Of a stretch of 64,000 nucleotides of DNA, positions 24,412 through 38,131 are shown in pieces. Origin of the DNA: Mycoplasma tullyi (GTDB lineage: Bacteria > Bacillota_I > Bacilli_A > Mycoplasmatales > Mycoplasmoidaceae); the NCBI RefSeq assembly GCF_014068355.1, contig NZ_CP059674.1, positions 248,001 to 312,000 of the forward strand, in the 5' to 3' direction. Under the pieces are notes generated by a model, which was not told the origin of the DNA, did not search any database, and saw nothing but the letters and a program-made list of their open reading frames with translations. How positions within the stretch are numbered: position 1 is the stretch's first letter; the number at the start of each line of letters is the position of its first letter. A program made the position numbers and the translations under genes.

Positions 24412-25236
24412 ATGCCAGAACTACCAGAAGTCCAAACGGTGATTAATTATCTTAAAACTAAGATTATTAATCACAAGATTGAAGATGTAATTGTTAACGC
24501 ACTTAAAGTGTTAAAAAACAGTACTCCAAAAGAATTCAAGAAGTTTCTTGTCAACGAACGGTTTGTTGACATTAAAAGAATTGGTAAGTACATCATCTTT
24601 ATTTTGTCTAATGACAAAGTGTTAGTATCCCATCTAAGAATGGAAGGTAAATATAAGATTAATGAGTTGAAATCTAAATATGACGAACGTCATGTATTAG
24701 TACGTTTTATCTTAGATGATTTTGAATTGTATTATCACGACACAAGAAGGTTTGGTACGTTTCATATTCATAGTATTACTGATTACAAAGATCAAGATTA
24801 TTTAAAGAAATTAGCAATCGATCCTACTCAAGAAGAATGAGATTGGAAATATCTAAAGAATAATGCTAAGAAATCTTCAAGAGTAATCAAATCAGTTTTA
24901 TTAGATCAATCTGTTGTAGCTGGGATTGGTAATATTTATGCTGATGAAATCTTATTCTTATCTAAGATTAATCCAGCTAAAAAAGCAAATGAACTAACTG
25001 ATCAACAATTTAAAGAGATTAGTAAGAATGCAACTAAGGTTTTATTAAAAGCAATCGAATTAAATGGTACAACGATCTTTTCTTATCAGTTTAAAGAAAA
25101 CCATGCTGGTTCTTATCAAGAATATTTAAATGTCCATCTGCAAAAAGACAAACCTTGTAAGGTTTGTAAAACACCTGTTAAAAAAACTAAATTAAATAAT
25201 CGAGGAACTTATTATTGTGACAAGTGCCAAAAATAG
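24412..25236 (+). CDS. mutM: Formamidopyrimidine-DNA glycosylase
   Basis: The protein has 274 residues and excises oxidised purines (8-oxoguanine) and cuts the backbone. It begins MPELPEVQTV with the catalytic N-terminal proline and Glu3. SHLRMEGKY carries the conserved lysine region, HDTRRFGTF follows, then the helix-two-turn-helix LLDQSVVAGIGNIYADEIL, then a C-terminal zinc finger of CxxC...CxxC form (CKVC, CDKC). All key parts are intact. Last 20 bases overlap the coaE start. Confidence 0.96.
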
Positions 25237-25819
25237 AATCTTAGTTTGTTTATCTGGTAAATCATCATCTGGTAAATCGATGTTGATTAATTTATTAAAA
25301 CAAGATGGTTATTACACAATCAATTTGGATGAATTAATTCACCAATATTATCAAAAAGGCCAATCAGGTTATGATTTCGTTGTTGACAATTTTGGACTAG
25401 AATATGTGGACGAAAACCAAGTAAATCGTAAGAAATTAGGTCAGTTGGTTTTTGCCAATCCTGATAAACTCAAGCTTTTGAGCGATTTTGCTGGAAAAAT
25501 TGCGAAAAACCACTTAAAAAACCTAGATTATCACGGTCTAGTTATAGTAGAAGGGGCTGCTATCTACAATAACCAAGAAAGATATCAAGACATTTTTGAT
25601 TACTTTGTTTTAGTAGAACGAGATGAAAAACTAATTCAGGAGTCGATTGCACAGAAATTCGCTTATTTAAAGGATTTTGACTTTAAAAAATGGAATCCAA
25701 TTAAAGAAAATAAGGAATTTGAAGCAGACTTTTGCATCCAAAATAATGGTGATATCAGAATTGCTTATCAAGAGTTATTAAAATTCCTAAAAAAAATTAG
25801 TGGCGAATGTGAGTTGTAA
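25217..25819 (+). CDS. coaE: Dephospho-CoA kinase
   Basis: The protein has 200 residues and phosphorylates dephospho-CoA in the last step of CoA synthesis. It shows the P-loop LSGKSSSGKSMLI (residues 12-24), NLDELIHQYYQKG after it in place of the usual DAD-x-I motif, and VNRKKLGQLVFANPDKLKLL, which matches the family's R-x-x-L-x-x-x-V-F block. Start is GTG at 25217, which overlaps fpg by 20 bases. Matches MG264 in order. Confidence 0.88.
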   Translation: MTSAKNRILVCLSGKSSSGKSMLINLLKQDGYYTINLDELIHQYYQKGQSGYDFVVDNFGLEYVDENQVNRKKLGQLVFANPDKLKLLSDFAGKIAKNHLKNLDYHGLVIVEGAAIYNNQERYQDIFDYFVLVERDEKLIQESIAQKFAYLKDFDFKKWNPIKENKEFEADFCIQNNGDIRIAYQELLKFLKKISGECEL

Positions 25820-25920
25820 TCCCCAAATTGGGGAAAACTTTATAAAAGGCTTTAATCTTAAGCCCAGATAATGGGGATAATTTCAAGGCTTTAATTACCG
25901 TTTTGTTACCGTTCTTTTAT
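25820..25920. repeat. Tandem imperfect repeat with competing hairpins before the helicase-loader gene
   Basis: Two units share the pattern CCC..(A)..TGGGGA.AA.TTT..AAGGCTTTAAT: unit 1 at 25821-25857 and unit 2 at 25862-25897. Each has its own C/G hairpin (CCCCAAATTGGGG; CCCAGATAATGGG), and GGCTT (25848-25852) can instead pair with AAGCC (25860-25864). A second short repeat TTACCGTT occurs twice just after (about 25895-25915). It could be a regulatory RNA or protein site. The rest of the gap to 26017 is AT-rich and holds the promoter. Confidence 0.5.
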
Positions 25921-26017
25921 CAAGATAAAAATCTCAATCATTAATTTTTTAGTTGCTTATACTTTTAATGTTTAACTTAATAAGTTAGCGGTCAGGTGTA
26001 GGTAATAAAGAGTAGAT

Positions 26018-27160
26018 ATGGTTGATTACGAAGAGTTATATGAGATTCATAAAATGAATGGTGGGGTTAGTGATTTTGGTCTAATCACTAACGTATATAT
26101 TCATATCTTGGGTCCTCAAGCAACGATGTTTTATATTTGGTTATTAAACGATCACCAAATCTATTTAAACGAACGTTGAAAGAAAAATAACCTACCGTTA
26201 TCACGTATTCTTACAAGCTTAAATATCTCTAAAAAACAACTAATTGATTTTAGAAACCTACTTGAAGGAATGAGCTTAATCAAAACTTATAAGGAAGAAA
26301 AAACGCTTGAAAAACAACTTATATATAAGTTTTGTTTAGCTAAGATGCTAGACTGAGATAGTTTAGTATCTCAGGAAGAAATTAAAAATCGAATTATTGC
26401 TAAGATCGGTCATGAAGAATACTTTAGATTAAGTAGTCTTTATTCAAATAAAAACATTGGTGGAAGCAATGTTAATGTTTCTTCTACATTCCACCAAGTG
26501 TATAAAAATAATAACAATACTGACCAAATCAGTCATATTGTGAGACCAATGAAAACTTTAGTAGATATCGACAAACTTGAGTTTGAAAATTTTGAATTTT
26601 CGCCAGAAACTAAAACTGCATTAGTTAATCTGTGCGAAAAATATAACCCAACAGAAGCTGAAATCAAAAATATTATCGACACTGCTGATGATATTAATGA
26701 TAGCTTTGAATTAACTCGAGTAATTACTAACTATACTAATGAAATTGATCAAGTCGAAGATGATTCAATTCCTAAAAATATGGCTAGAAATGAAAGTTTT
26801 TATAGTAACTTCTGTTCTAGTGATTTAGAGATCAAAATTCTAAGAGAATACCGCACGATGAATAGTGAAAAATACTTAAGAGGAATCTATCGTCGTAATC
26901 TATTTGCTAGAGAAGTAGAGTTAATTGAAAAAATCAAAAAAGAACAAGATAACCGCGAACATATTGTTAATGCAATCTTAGACTTTGCAGCCCACTTCAC
27001 TCTAACTGATCAAATTCAATTTGAATACGTAGAAAAAATTTCTAATACTTTAAAATTAAAGAATATTTCAAGATTAAATGATGCAGTTAAGTTTTTTAGA
27101 AAAACTTATTACAGTAAAAAGAATGCTAGTATAAAACTTGAATTGCAAAAACGTAACTAA
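26018..27160 (+). CDS. DnaB/DnaD-type helicase loader protein
   Basis: The protein has 380 residues. The N-terminal part reads LITNVYIHILGPQATMFYIWLL, then LTSLNISKKQLIDFRNLLEGMSLIKTY, which fits the winged-helix DDBH1 domain of the Gram-positive replication initiation proteins DnaB and DnaD. A helical region with the DnaD-like pattern FYSNFCSSDLEIKILREY follows, and it ends with a basic helix. In Bacillus such proteins recruit the DnaC helicase to the origin or to restarted forks. Identification is by pattern, not alignment. It is followed after 17 bases by the 577-residue unknown gene. Confidence 0.7.
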
Positions 27161-27177
27161 AAGATCATAACGATCAT

Positions 27178-28911
27178 ATGGATAAAAATACAGATCAAAT
27201 TAATAAGAACGAGTTAAAAAAAGAGATTGATAATTATTGTAAAGAACTGGTTAATTCTTATTCTGATTGGGCTAATCAGATAAAGGTTTTAACTGATCCA
27301 AAACAAATTCATAAATTATCTTTAAAATTCGGTAAAGAGATAATAGATTTAAATCAACAGATTACAAAATTAACAATAACTAATGGTATTAAACGTCCCG
27401 ATTATTCAAAATATACTAAACCAAGAATTAGTAGTATTAATGCCACGTTAAAAAGAAGTTTAAATAAAACAAATTACGACTACATTTTTCAAAGTAGTTC
27501 GAGATCTGACTTTATTCAAAAAGAACAAGAATTTAAAACTCAACAAGCACTTGATAAATTAGAAAAAAACATTCATTCACAATTAATAACTGATGATTAT
27601 CGTGATAAGAGATCGCATAACTATTTATTACATTGATATTCAAAATCATTAAAAACACCAGAGGAAGAGTTGCTGAAAAACAAGGAATTCGTTAAGTGTT
27701 TTATTGAATCGTGTATCGATTATGAAAATTGTTATGAGTTGAATTTTGATCAAAATAACAAATCGAGAAAATTAGAATATGCAACTTGTGCAGATTTAAA
27801 TCATAAACACAAAAACATCCAGTGAGTCAATAAAAAATATAGTTTAACAACTGATAATTGTATTTTTTATATTCAAAAACCAATTAGAAAATTTTATTGA
27901 AATATTCACTATAAATATTTGCAAGACGATGCGTGAATATATGGTGAAAATAATGAAACACAATTAGCCAAGATAAATGATTTATATAATTCATATTTAA
28001 ATGATCCAGTAAATAAAGAAAACTTAAAAATTTTCGGTAAAACTGATAAAAAAGTATGTGAATTTAATTTAAGTAAAGATACTCTATTAGGTTTTAAAGA
28101 AGAAAGTAAAATTCAACAATTTATTCAGTTTTTCTTAATTCATCAAGCTAAGTGACATAAGAAAATTTCTTATCTTAATTTTGAATATATTTTCAAAAAA
28201 GAAATAATGGATTTAGTGATTGAGGATCTCGATCTTAATAAACTAGATTACTTAGTTATTTATTTAAATAATTTAAATGGAATTAACTTTTTAGATCTAA
28301 AAATTTGACAAATAGTTGATTTTTTAAAAACTGTTAACAAAAACCTTAATAACGGATCTAAAGTAAAAATTATCTTCTTTAACAACATTAATACAAATAG
28401 GATCATTTCAAGATTAAAAAAATGATACCCACAAAATGATTATGAAGATTTAAAACAATCACTTGGTGAATTGTTTTTAGATAACAAAAATGTAGTTAAT
28501 TTTTGATTTGCCAAAACTAAGAATAATAGTAAAAAAGAAATCGTTAATGCAGATATTCAAAATCAAGATATCGCTAAAATTGACGGTAAAAACGGGTTAT
28601 TAGAGTTAAAAAACCTATTAGATAAACATGAACGATTTTTTAACGAACTACAAAATTTCATTGATAGCCATAAAGAATCAGAATTAACGAAAAAATCGTT
28701 AACTACTTATGTCAATTACGCTGTTAAATTGATTAGAGATATTAGCAGCTTTTTAAACGATATAAAAATTAATCCTATTGACGTACAAAGAAATAACGAA
28801 ATGTGGACAAAAATCAAATTGATCTACAAGTTAGGTCACCTTGATAAAAACTTAAGTCGAAAAGTAGGTGAAGCAATTAACGATTCACTTTTCGGTTATT
28901 ACTTTAATTAA
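27178..28911 (+). CDS. Protein of unknown function next to the helicase loader
   Basis: The protein has 577 residues, is soluble, and is Lys/Asn/Asp-rich with many aromatic residues. No signal peptide and no P-loop are visible. A middle segment LDYLVIYLNNLNGINFLDL followed by a long helix and KVKIIFFNNINTNRIISRL has the rhythm of a Walker B/sensor 1 region of DnaI-type AAA+ loaders, but without acidic catalytic residues. In Bacillus dnaB is followed by dnaI, so this may be a decayed or replaced loader. That is speculation from context. Read through about 15 TGA codons. Confidence 0.75.
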
Positions 28912-28935
28912 TCACAACTTAATTTGTAATCTACT

Positions 28936-28960
28936 TACTTTTTAGATATCTAAAAAAGTA
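28936..28960. terminator. Perfect palindromic hairpin between convergent-style ends
   Basis: TACTTTTTAGAT pairs with ATCTAAAAAAGTA (one bulged A). It may end the dnaE-loader run, although the T-run lies inside the stem. Confidence 0.45.
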
Positions 28961-28997
28961 AAATATAAATAATTCATTAAAGAAAATACTTTAAATT

Positions 28998-29003
28998 TAT
29001 ACA
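28998..29003 (+). promoter_or_regulatory. -10 box of the P-type ATPase gene
   Basis: TATACA lies five bases before the ATG, so transcription would start at or next to the start codon. No Shine-Dalgarno sequence is visible, which fits a leaderless mRNA. Confidence 0.45.
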
Positions 29004-29008
29004 TTCGA

Positions 29009-31798
<2,790 letters not shown>

Positions 31799-31810
31799 TT
31801 TAGTAGGACG

Positions 31811-31841
31811 AAATTTTAAGGAAATATCTTTTTTAAAATTT
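31811..31841. terminator. Weak inverted repeat after the ATPase gene
   Basis: AAATTTTAA and TTAAAATTT bracket a loop of about 12 bases that ends in T. It may be a terminator of modest strength. Confidence 0.3.
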
Positions 31842-31850
31842 AACATCCTT

Positions 31851-31856
31851 TATAAT
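31851..31856 (+). promoter_or_regulatory. -10 box for asnS
   Basis: TATAAT lies 93 bases before the asnS start. The leader contains a GAAAT/ATTTC hairpin (31875-31904 region). Confidence 0.45.
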
Positions 31857-31948
31857 TTAGTAATAAATTACTGATTAGAAATCAATTTAAATTTCTGGTC
31901 AAAATCAGATTTAAAAGAATATAAAAATAAAGATTCAAAGAGAATATT

Positions 31949-33319
31949 ATGCAACTTATTGAAATTAAAGAATTGTTATCATCCCACTCAAAAAGAGAAG
32001 GAGAACAAGTTGTATTAGTTGGTAGTTTTAAATCGATTCGCTCTTCTGGAGCGATTGGTTTTATTGCTTTTAGTGATAGCACAGCACTTGAACCAGTACA
32101 AATTGTTTTCAAGAAAGAAAACACACCAAACTTTGATGAGATAAGTAGATTACCACTATCATCAATGATCTTAGTTAAGGGTGTAGTAAGAAATACCCCT
32201 GGTAAAAAACAACCGTTTGAAATCCAAGCATCTAAGATCGTGGTATTAAAAGAATCTGATCCTTCTTATCCTTTACAAAAGAAAGCTCATGGTAATGAAT
32301 TTTTACGTGAAAACGCTCACTTAAGAGTTAGAACGAATAAATTCTATGCAATCATGAAGATTAGAAGTGAGTTAGCGAATGCCTTCTTTGAATTCTTTAA
32401 AAATAATGATTTCTTATATGTTCATGCGCCATTAATTACTTCAAATGACAGTGAAGGTGCTGGTGAATCATTTGAAGTAATCAGTCCTAATGATCCAAAT
32501 TATTTCAGTACAAAAGCATCACTAACTGTGAGTGGTCAGTTTGCTGCTGAGGCATACGCTCAAGGGTTTAAACGTGTGTTTACTTTTGGACCAACTTTTA
32601 GAGCTGAAAAATCTCATACTTCTAAACATCTATCAGAGTTTTGAATGATCGAACCTGAAGTTTCTTTAATGGACTTGGATAAATTAACGATCCTAATTGA
32701 ACAATGTGTTAAACACGCGATTTGTTACTTGTTTGATTATGCAAAACCTGAATTAGAATGATGTAATGAAAATCTTGAACCAGGATTAATTGATAAATTA
32801 AATATCGTAATTAATAGTGATTTCCCAAGAGTGGAATATCGTGAAGTAATTGAGATCTTAAAAAAAGCAGTTGCAGATGGTGTGGATTTTGAAGTTAAAG
32901 ATATTCACTTTGGGATGGATCTTAAATCTGAGCATGAACGTTATATCTGTGAAAAAGTGTTTAAACGTCCAGTATTTGTCACCAACTATCCAAAAGATGT
33001 TAAAGCTTTCTACATGAAATTAAACGATGATAACCAAACAGTAGCTGCAACTGATTTACTTGCTCCTGGAATTGGTGAAATCTGTGGTGGTTCACAACGT
33101 GAAGATAGTTACAACAAGTTGTTAACTAGATGTCTAGAATTAGACATCGATCCAGAGTTTAACAAGTTGCAATGATATCTTGATCTAAGAAAATACGGAT
33201 ATTATCGTTCAGCTGGATTTGGTCTAGGGTTTGACCGCTTATTGATGTATGTAACTGGTTGTGACAATATCCGCGATGTGATTCCGTTCCCGCGTTTTCA
33301 TGGGCAACTTGATTTTTAG
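31949..33319 (+). CDS. asnS: Asparaginyl-tRNA synthetase
   Basis: A 456-residue class IIb synthetase that charges tRNA-Asn. An N-terminal OB anticodon-binding domain ([23 protein letters not shown]) is followed by the catalytic domain with motif 1 ([15 protein letters not shown]), motif 2 ([25 protein letters not shown]) and motif 3 ([16 protein letters not shown]). Motif 2 has the AsnRS rather than AspRS form. Read through TGA at 32642, 32759 and 33173. Its 3' end overlaps pgsA by 20 bases. Confidence 0.96.
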
Positions 33320-33959
33320 AAATATTCCCAATATTCTTACCACAATTCGGATTATTATCTTAATCCCAATTTTAGTATTATTTCATTTCAGTTTATCTGA
33401 TCAAAATACGATTTATCAGATCAACTTTTTTGATTTAACAACTCTTAGGATTAATCTTTATTTCCTTATTATTGGGATCTTGTTTGTAATTGCATCTTTT
33501 TCGGATTTTTTAGATGGATATTTAGCTAGAAAATATAAATTAATCTCAAACTATGGAAAAGTTTTTGATCCGATTGCTGATAAATTATTAATTAACTCTG
33601 TTCTAATTTATTTTGCTTATCTTGGAGTTGTTAACTTTTATTTGGTGATTTTATTGATTTTAAGAGATATTTATGTTGATGGTTTAAGGGTTTTTGTTTC
33701 AACAAAAAAGATTGTTGTGCCAGCAAATATCTTTGGTAAGCTTAAAACTGTTGTGCAAATGATTGCAATCATCATAACATTCTTTGTTGCTGGGCAGTTT
33801 GTTTTGAACAATACGATAGCTAATCAAGTCTTTAATATAGCTTATTATTTAGCCACCTTCTTTTCTTTATTATCTGGTGGAATTTATTCTTATCAGATTT
33901 ATAAAAAATACCAAGAAAGTGTTAAGCAAACAAAAGTAGATGAAACACAAACGAGTTAA
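33300..33959 (+). CDS. pgsA: CDP-diacylglycerol-glycerol-3-phosphate 3-phosphatidyltransferase
   Basis: The protein has 219 residues and makes phosphatidylglycerol phosphate from CDP-diacylglycerol and sn-glycerol-3-phosphate in the membrane. The CDP-alcohol phosphotransferase signature D-x2-D-G-x2-A-R-x8-G-x3-D-x3-D is complete in the segment from [11 protein letters not shown] to [11 protein letters not shown] (about residues 68-95). About five membrane segments. The gpsA gene at 58737 could supply its glycerol-3-phosphate. Order asnS-pgsA-cinA-like equals MG113-115. Confidence 0.93.
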   Translation: MGNLIFRNIPNILTTIRIIILIPILVLFHFSLSDQNTIYQINFFDLTTLRINLYFLIIGILFVIASFSDFLDGYLARKYKLISNYGKVFDPIADKLLINSVLIYFAYLGVVNFYLVILLILRDIYVDGLRVFVSTKKIVVPANIFGKLKTVVQMIAIIITFFVAGQFVLNNTIANQVFNIAYYLATFFSLLSGGIYSYQIYKKYQESVKQTKVDETQTS

Positions 33960-33964
33960 GTAAA

Positions 33965-34441
33965 ATGATCGATTACAAAGATATAATTATTAACTATTTA
34001 ACCAAGCATAATTGAACGATTGGAATTATGGAATCACATAGTAATGGGATCATTACTAATGCTTTATTATTAAATAATCAGTTAGATAAATTATTTAAAG
34101 GAGCAATGATTTTTAAAAACATCGATAGTGTTAATCTGTTTTTAAAAAGTAATCGTCGTTCTTTAATTAATCCAAAGCAACTTTGATCAACTGATCTGCA
34201 TAATTATTTATCTGAAGTTGCTAGTGAATACTTTAATGCTGATTTAGTAATCAATTTTGTTCATTTTGATATAGAACAAACAAAACAATTAGTTTTTAGT
34301 TTCATTATTAAAGATCGCATTATTGTTCATAATGTTGATTTATCTAAATACCAATCAAATAACTACATTCAACCCGTTTGTATCTTAGTGTTAAATAAAC
34401 TAGTTGAAGAATTAGTTTCATATCAGGAAAATGATCACTAA
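33965..34441 (+). CDS. CinA C-terminal-like protein
   Basis: The protein has 158 residues. The N-terminal segment LTKHNWTIGIMESHSNGIITNALL aligns by eye with the CinA/PncC hallmark L-x6-T-(I/L)-(A/S)-x-A-E-S-C-T-G-G, but here the ESCTGG site reads ESHSNG, so NMN amidase activity may be lost. The rest is compatible in length with a stand-alone CinA C-terminal domain. It starts five bases after pgsA and overlaps the next gene by 11 bases. MG115 holds this position in M. genitalium. Confidence 0.72.
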
Positions 34442-35129
34442 AACAGTTGGGATCATTTTAGCTAGTGGCAGTTCTACTAGATTAGGTTTAACTGACCAGT
34501 TAAAACAGTTTTATTTAGTCAACAACAAGATGATCTATGAATACAGTTTAGATCGTTTTTTAGCTTCTAATTTATTTGATCATATCTATTTAGTTGTCAA
34601 CGAAGAACAACTAGATTTCATAAGAGATAAACACTCAAATAACTCTCTAATCAAAGTGATCAAAGGCTCTAAAATTAATCGTCATCTTTCATTTATTAAT
34701 GCGATTAATGATCTAATTGCTTCTAACTACGATGATCACACCAAAATCATCGTTCACGATAGTGCTCGACCTAATATCAATCAACAAGTTCTTAATGATT
34801 GTTTAGACACTTTAAATAACCATCAGTGCGTCTCACTATATCAAGATATAGCTTCATCTCTTATTAAGATCGATCAGCAAAACCAATCCCAAGAGCACGT
34901 TGATCGTGATCAAATCAAAATGATCTACACCCCTCAAGGCACGTGATTAAAAACGATAAGAGATTTAGTTCACGATCAACAAAATCATTTAGATTTAACT
35001 GATTTTTTATTAAAATTAAAAGGAGTAAAAGCTCATTGGATTAAAACTAAAATTGATTGTTTCAAGATCACCACATTAGCTGATTTAGAACATTTTCAAC
35101 TCTTAGTTAACAATAGAAAAGATGAATAA
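34431..35129 (+). CDS. IspD/TarI-type cytidylyltransferase
   Basis: This 232-residue nucleotidyltransferase fold begins VGIILASGSSTRLGLTDQLKQFYLVNNK, the CTP-binding motif of IspD and TarI with the catalytic lysine kept (LKQF). It continues with IIVHDSARPNIN (the HD-x-ARP motif) and TPQGTW (the TPQ-x-F motif). IspD makes CDP-methylerythritol; TarI makes CDP-ribitol. No other isoprenoid or teichoic-acid gene is in the window, so the substrate is open. It lies between a CinA-like gene and a Ser-rich protein, both overlapping it. Confidence 0.75.
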
Positions 35130-36345
35130 CGTTTATAAAACCAATTTCGATTTAGTTGTAAGCGACAACAAAGTTTTTCGCTACGACGTGATAGAAGTTA
35201 AAGCTAACCAAATCATTGGTAGTTGTTATGTTAACAACTACCAACAATTATTTGAGTTAGCCATTAATTGTTCTTATCAAACGGATAATATTAATGCTTA
35301 TGTTGATCAGTTTTATCTAGTAATCAAAGATGAAAACTTATATGATGATCTAAAAATGATCTTAGCGATCTGAAAACAAAAAGCGCCGTTAATTGATAAT
35401 ATTGGTTTTATGCTTAATGATAATATGATCTATCAAGCTAATAATCATCCTTGTGCTTGATATTATGTTTATATTAAAAATCAGTTAATGAAATTAATTG
35501 TGACTAGATCGCGATGAGATGATGAGAACGACGATATTAGTTATCGTTCAAAATACCAAGATCTTGAGCAGATTAATCCAACCTATGAGCCTAATAAATT
35601 AAAAGCAGAATACGAAGCTTCCAAAAAACAAAGAGAACGAGAGCTAGAATTTCATAAGCAAGAAGAGTTTGCTAAGCAAGCTAAACAAATAGAGCAAAAT
35701 AGAGATTTTGATCAACAACAACCTGATTTAGAGTTACAAGAATATCGTAGAAAAAAACAAAGAGCTAGAAGTGATCAATATTCTTCTGATAGACAAAATT
35801 ATGATAAACAAAAGTATGATAATCTAAGAAGTTTTAATCAAAATCAGGTTGATGATCTTGATCTTTTTGATGATCGTGATCAGTTGGGATCACTTAAAAC
35901 AAGTGCATTTAATGATCAATCTGATCTGAAATCATACAACAGTTTTCTAAATAATGATGATTTTGGTAGTAGTAATAATTACCTAAATGATTTTGATTCA
36001 AAGTTTGATGATTCAAGTATGTCAATAGCAAAACTAGGATCAATAAGTGCGACTGGAATTAATGATTCATTAGCATCATTAAAACAACGAATGGATGATA
36101 TTGATCAACAGATTGGTAATTATGAAAGTATCACCCGTGAATTAAGTGATCTAGCTAACAGTGATAGCTTTAGTTTTGATTACACGGATCATTCTACTAG
36201 TTCTACCCTTGGATTGAATGATTATGGACTAGATAGTAGTTCATCAATTACTTCTACAAGTGGACTAAAAGACTTAAATTCTTATGAATTTAATGAGTCA
36301 ACCAAAGATATGTTGTTACACCACTCTGAAGACTTTAACGACTAA
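35122..36345 (+). CDS. Protein with charged and Ser/Asp-rich tail, unknown function
   Basis: The protein has 407 residues. Residues 1-140 look like a compact domain (VVSDNKVFRYDVIEVKANQIIGSCYVNN). Residues about 150-230 are a charged, probably helical stretch (ASKKQRERELEFHKQEEFAKQ). The remainder is low-complexity, rich in Ser, Asp and Asn (DYTDHSTSSTLGLNDYGLDS). No signal peptide. Such layouts occur in mycoplasma cytoskeletal proteins, but I see no specific signature. Its start overlaps the IspD-like gene by 8 bases. Confidence 0.72.
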
Positions 36346-36353
36346 GATCGTGG

Positions 36354-36359
36354 TATAAT
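36354..36359 (+). promoter_or_regulatory. Extended -10 box for the LRR-like surface protein
   Basis: TGGTATAAT (TGnTATAAT) lies nine bases after the preceding stop and starts a leader of about 120 bases. In it AACAGTT and AACTGTT can pair. Confidence 0.55.
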
Positions 36360-36486
36360 TAGAGTAGCAAGATACGATGATTGATATTAACTAATTAACA
36401 GTTTTATTATTATTTGTTCTATTAGATAAATCTTAATGAACTGTTTAGATTAGCTAAAACAGCTATTAAACAACAAATATCAAAGC

Positions 36487-38040
36487 GTGAAACCAAGAAG
36501 TTTAAAAAAATATAAAAAATCCTTATTTTGAATCTTTGGATCAGTAGGTATGATCTCAATCCTTGTTTCTGGGATTGTTTATACTTCTGTTAAGATTTCA
36601 AATACGCTTAATCAAGACAAGCAGATTGCAGGTTCAAATTTATCACCTACTCAATCTAATCGTCTTATTGGTTTCCAAACGCTTACTAAGTTCAAAATTC
36701 AAGATTTAGACTTTGAATTACAAAGAAAAATCTATAGTTCAAGACTTAATTCTGCTGAATTAATTACTAAATCTGCTGTTGTATTAGATCAATCAACTCT
36801 ACAAAACCACGATGGTGAAGTTGCTTCAGGACAACCTGCTCCTCAAGTTCCACCACCTGTTAGAATTCCAGCAAAAGAACAAACTGGTCACACCAGTGAT
36901 TTTATCTCTGGTTATTCAGAAAATAACTTATATTACCAAACACCGTATTATTACAACGATCGGGTTTATATGCCGATCTTAGATTCACGTAAAACTTATC
37001 TAAGAAATGAACGAACAACCACTGATATTGGTTTAAACAATTACGAAGGTTGGATCACATCAGATCATTCTAGAGTTAACAATCGGGTTAATGTGTTTAA
37101 TTATCGACCTTCACCTGAGTTGTTAGCTAAATATACTGATTTAGCTGCTGATAAATTGATCTTTACGATGACAATTGATCTTTATCAAGCTAACCCTGAA
37201 ATGATCAATGAGATTTTAAAAGAATACTCACCTGATTTTGTCATCTTATCAAATGCTGATAGTCAAGTGATGAAGCAATTAGTTTTTCCAAGTTCGGTGA
37301 AAAAACTAACGATCAAATCAAATCTACTTGATCGCTTTGACTTTAGTTTAGCTAACACTGAAATTCAAGAATTAGAACTTTACACACCAAGATTGACTGA
37401 ATACAATCCGTTTGCATTAAATCCAAACACACACTTAATTTTTGATAGTAATTACTCTAAACCGTTTACCTCAATTAACTTATATGGTGTGCCATTAACT
37501 CACCAACAAGTATTATCTGCATTAGAAGATGTTTTTGTTAGACGTCACTACGAACGTGCTTTACAAGGTTCTTTCTCTGGTGGATATATTAGTTCATTAG
37601 ATCTATCAAATACTGGAATTACTTCATTAAGTAACTTGATGATTAAGAATATTAATCCTTACTATGATAGTTACACAATGAGCGTTAAATACAACTCAAA
37701 CAAGAATGGTGAGATTGAACTTTTAAAAACTAATTCTTGGAAAAATCCTAATCCAGCTCCAGTTTCAACTCCAGCTGCTAGTTCACCAACAACTCCTACT
37801 GTTCCTAGTACTCCTGGTGATAGTACAATCAACGTTCAAGATAAAGATTTAGGACTATTAGTTTCATCTGAAGTAAAAGTTGATCCTCAAGTATTAATTA
37901 ACGTTGTTAGTAAATACTTACATAACAATCCTAGGGTAAATGTTTTAGATATCTCTAAAGTGTCATTAAAATCAGGTAGTTTAGTAGATGTTGCTACTAA
38001 TCTAAAAGCTAAAATTGATTATTTAAACGTAACAATTTAG
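36487..38040 (+). CDS. Membrane-anchored surface protein with LRR-like segments
   Basis: The protein has 517 residues. Start is GTG at 36487, giving MKPRSLKKYKKSLFWIFGSVGMISILVSGIVYTSV, a basic end plus one membrane helix; the ATG at 36550 would cut the helix. There is no lipobox. The exposed part has leucine-rich-repeat-like strips (VKKLTIKSNLLDRFDFSL, IQELELYTPRL, ISSLDLSNTGITSLSNL, VNVLDISKVSLKSGSL) and a Pro/Thr/Ser linker near residues 395-420 (PAPVSTPAASSPTTPT). Likely an outside-facing adhesion or binding protein; the ligand is unknown. Confidence 0.75.
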
Positions 38041-38112
38041 ACTTGGAATTTTTTGGTTCGAGTTAAATAACGATAATACGACCATATTATTATTTTCAGA
38101 TATTGATTCTTT

Positions 38113-38118
38113 TATAAT
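38113..38118 (+). promoter_or_regulatory. -10 box of the lipoprotein/ABC importer operon
   Basis: TATAAT lies 13 bases before the ATG at 38132, so the leader is only about 7 bases. Confidence 0.5.
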
Positions 38119-38131
38119 TCAAGTGTCAATT

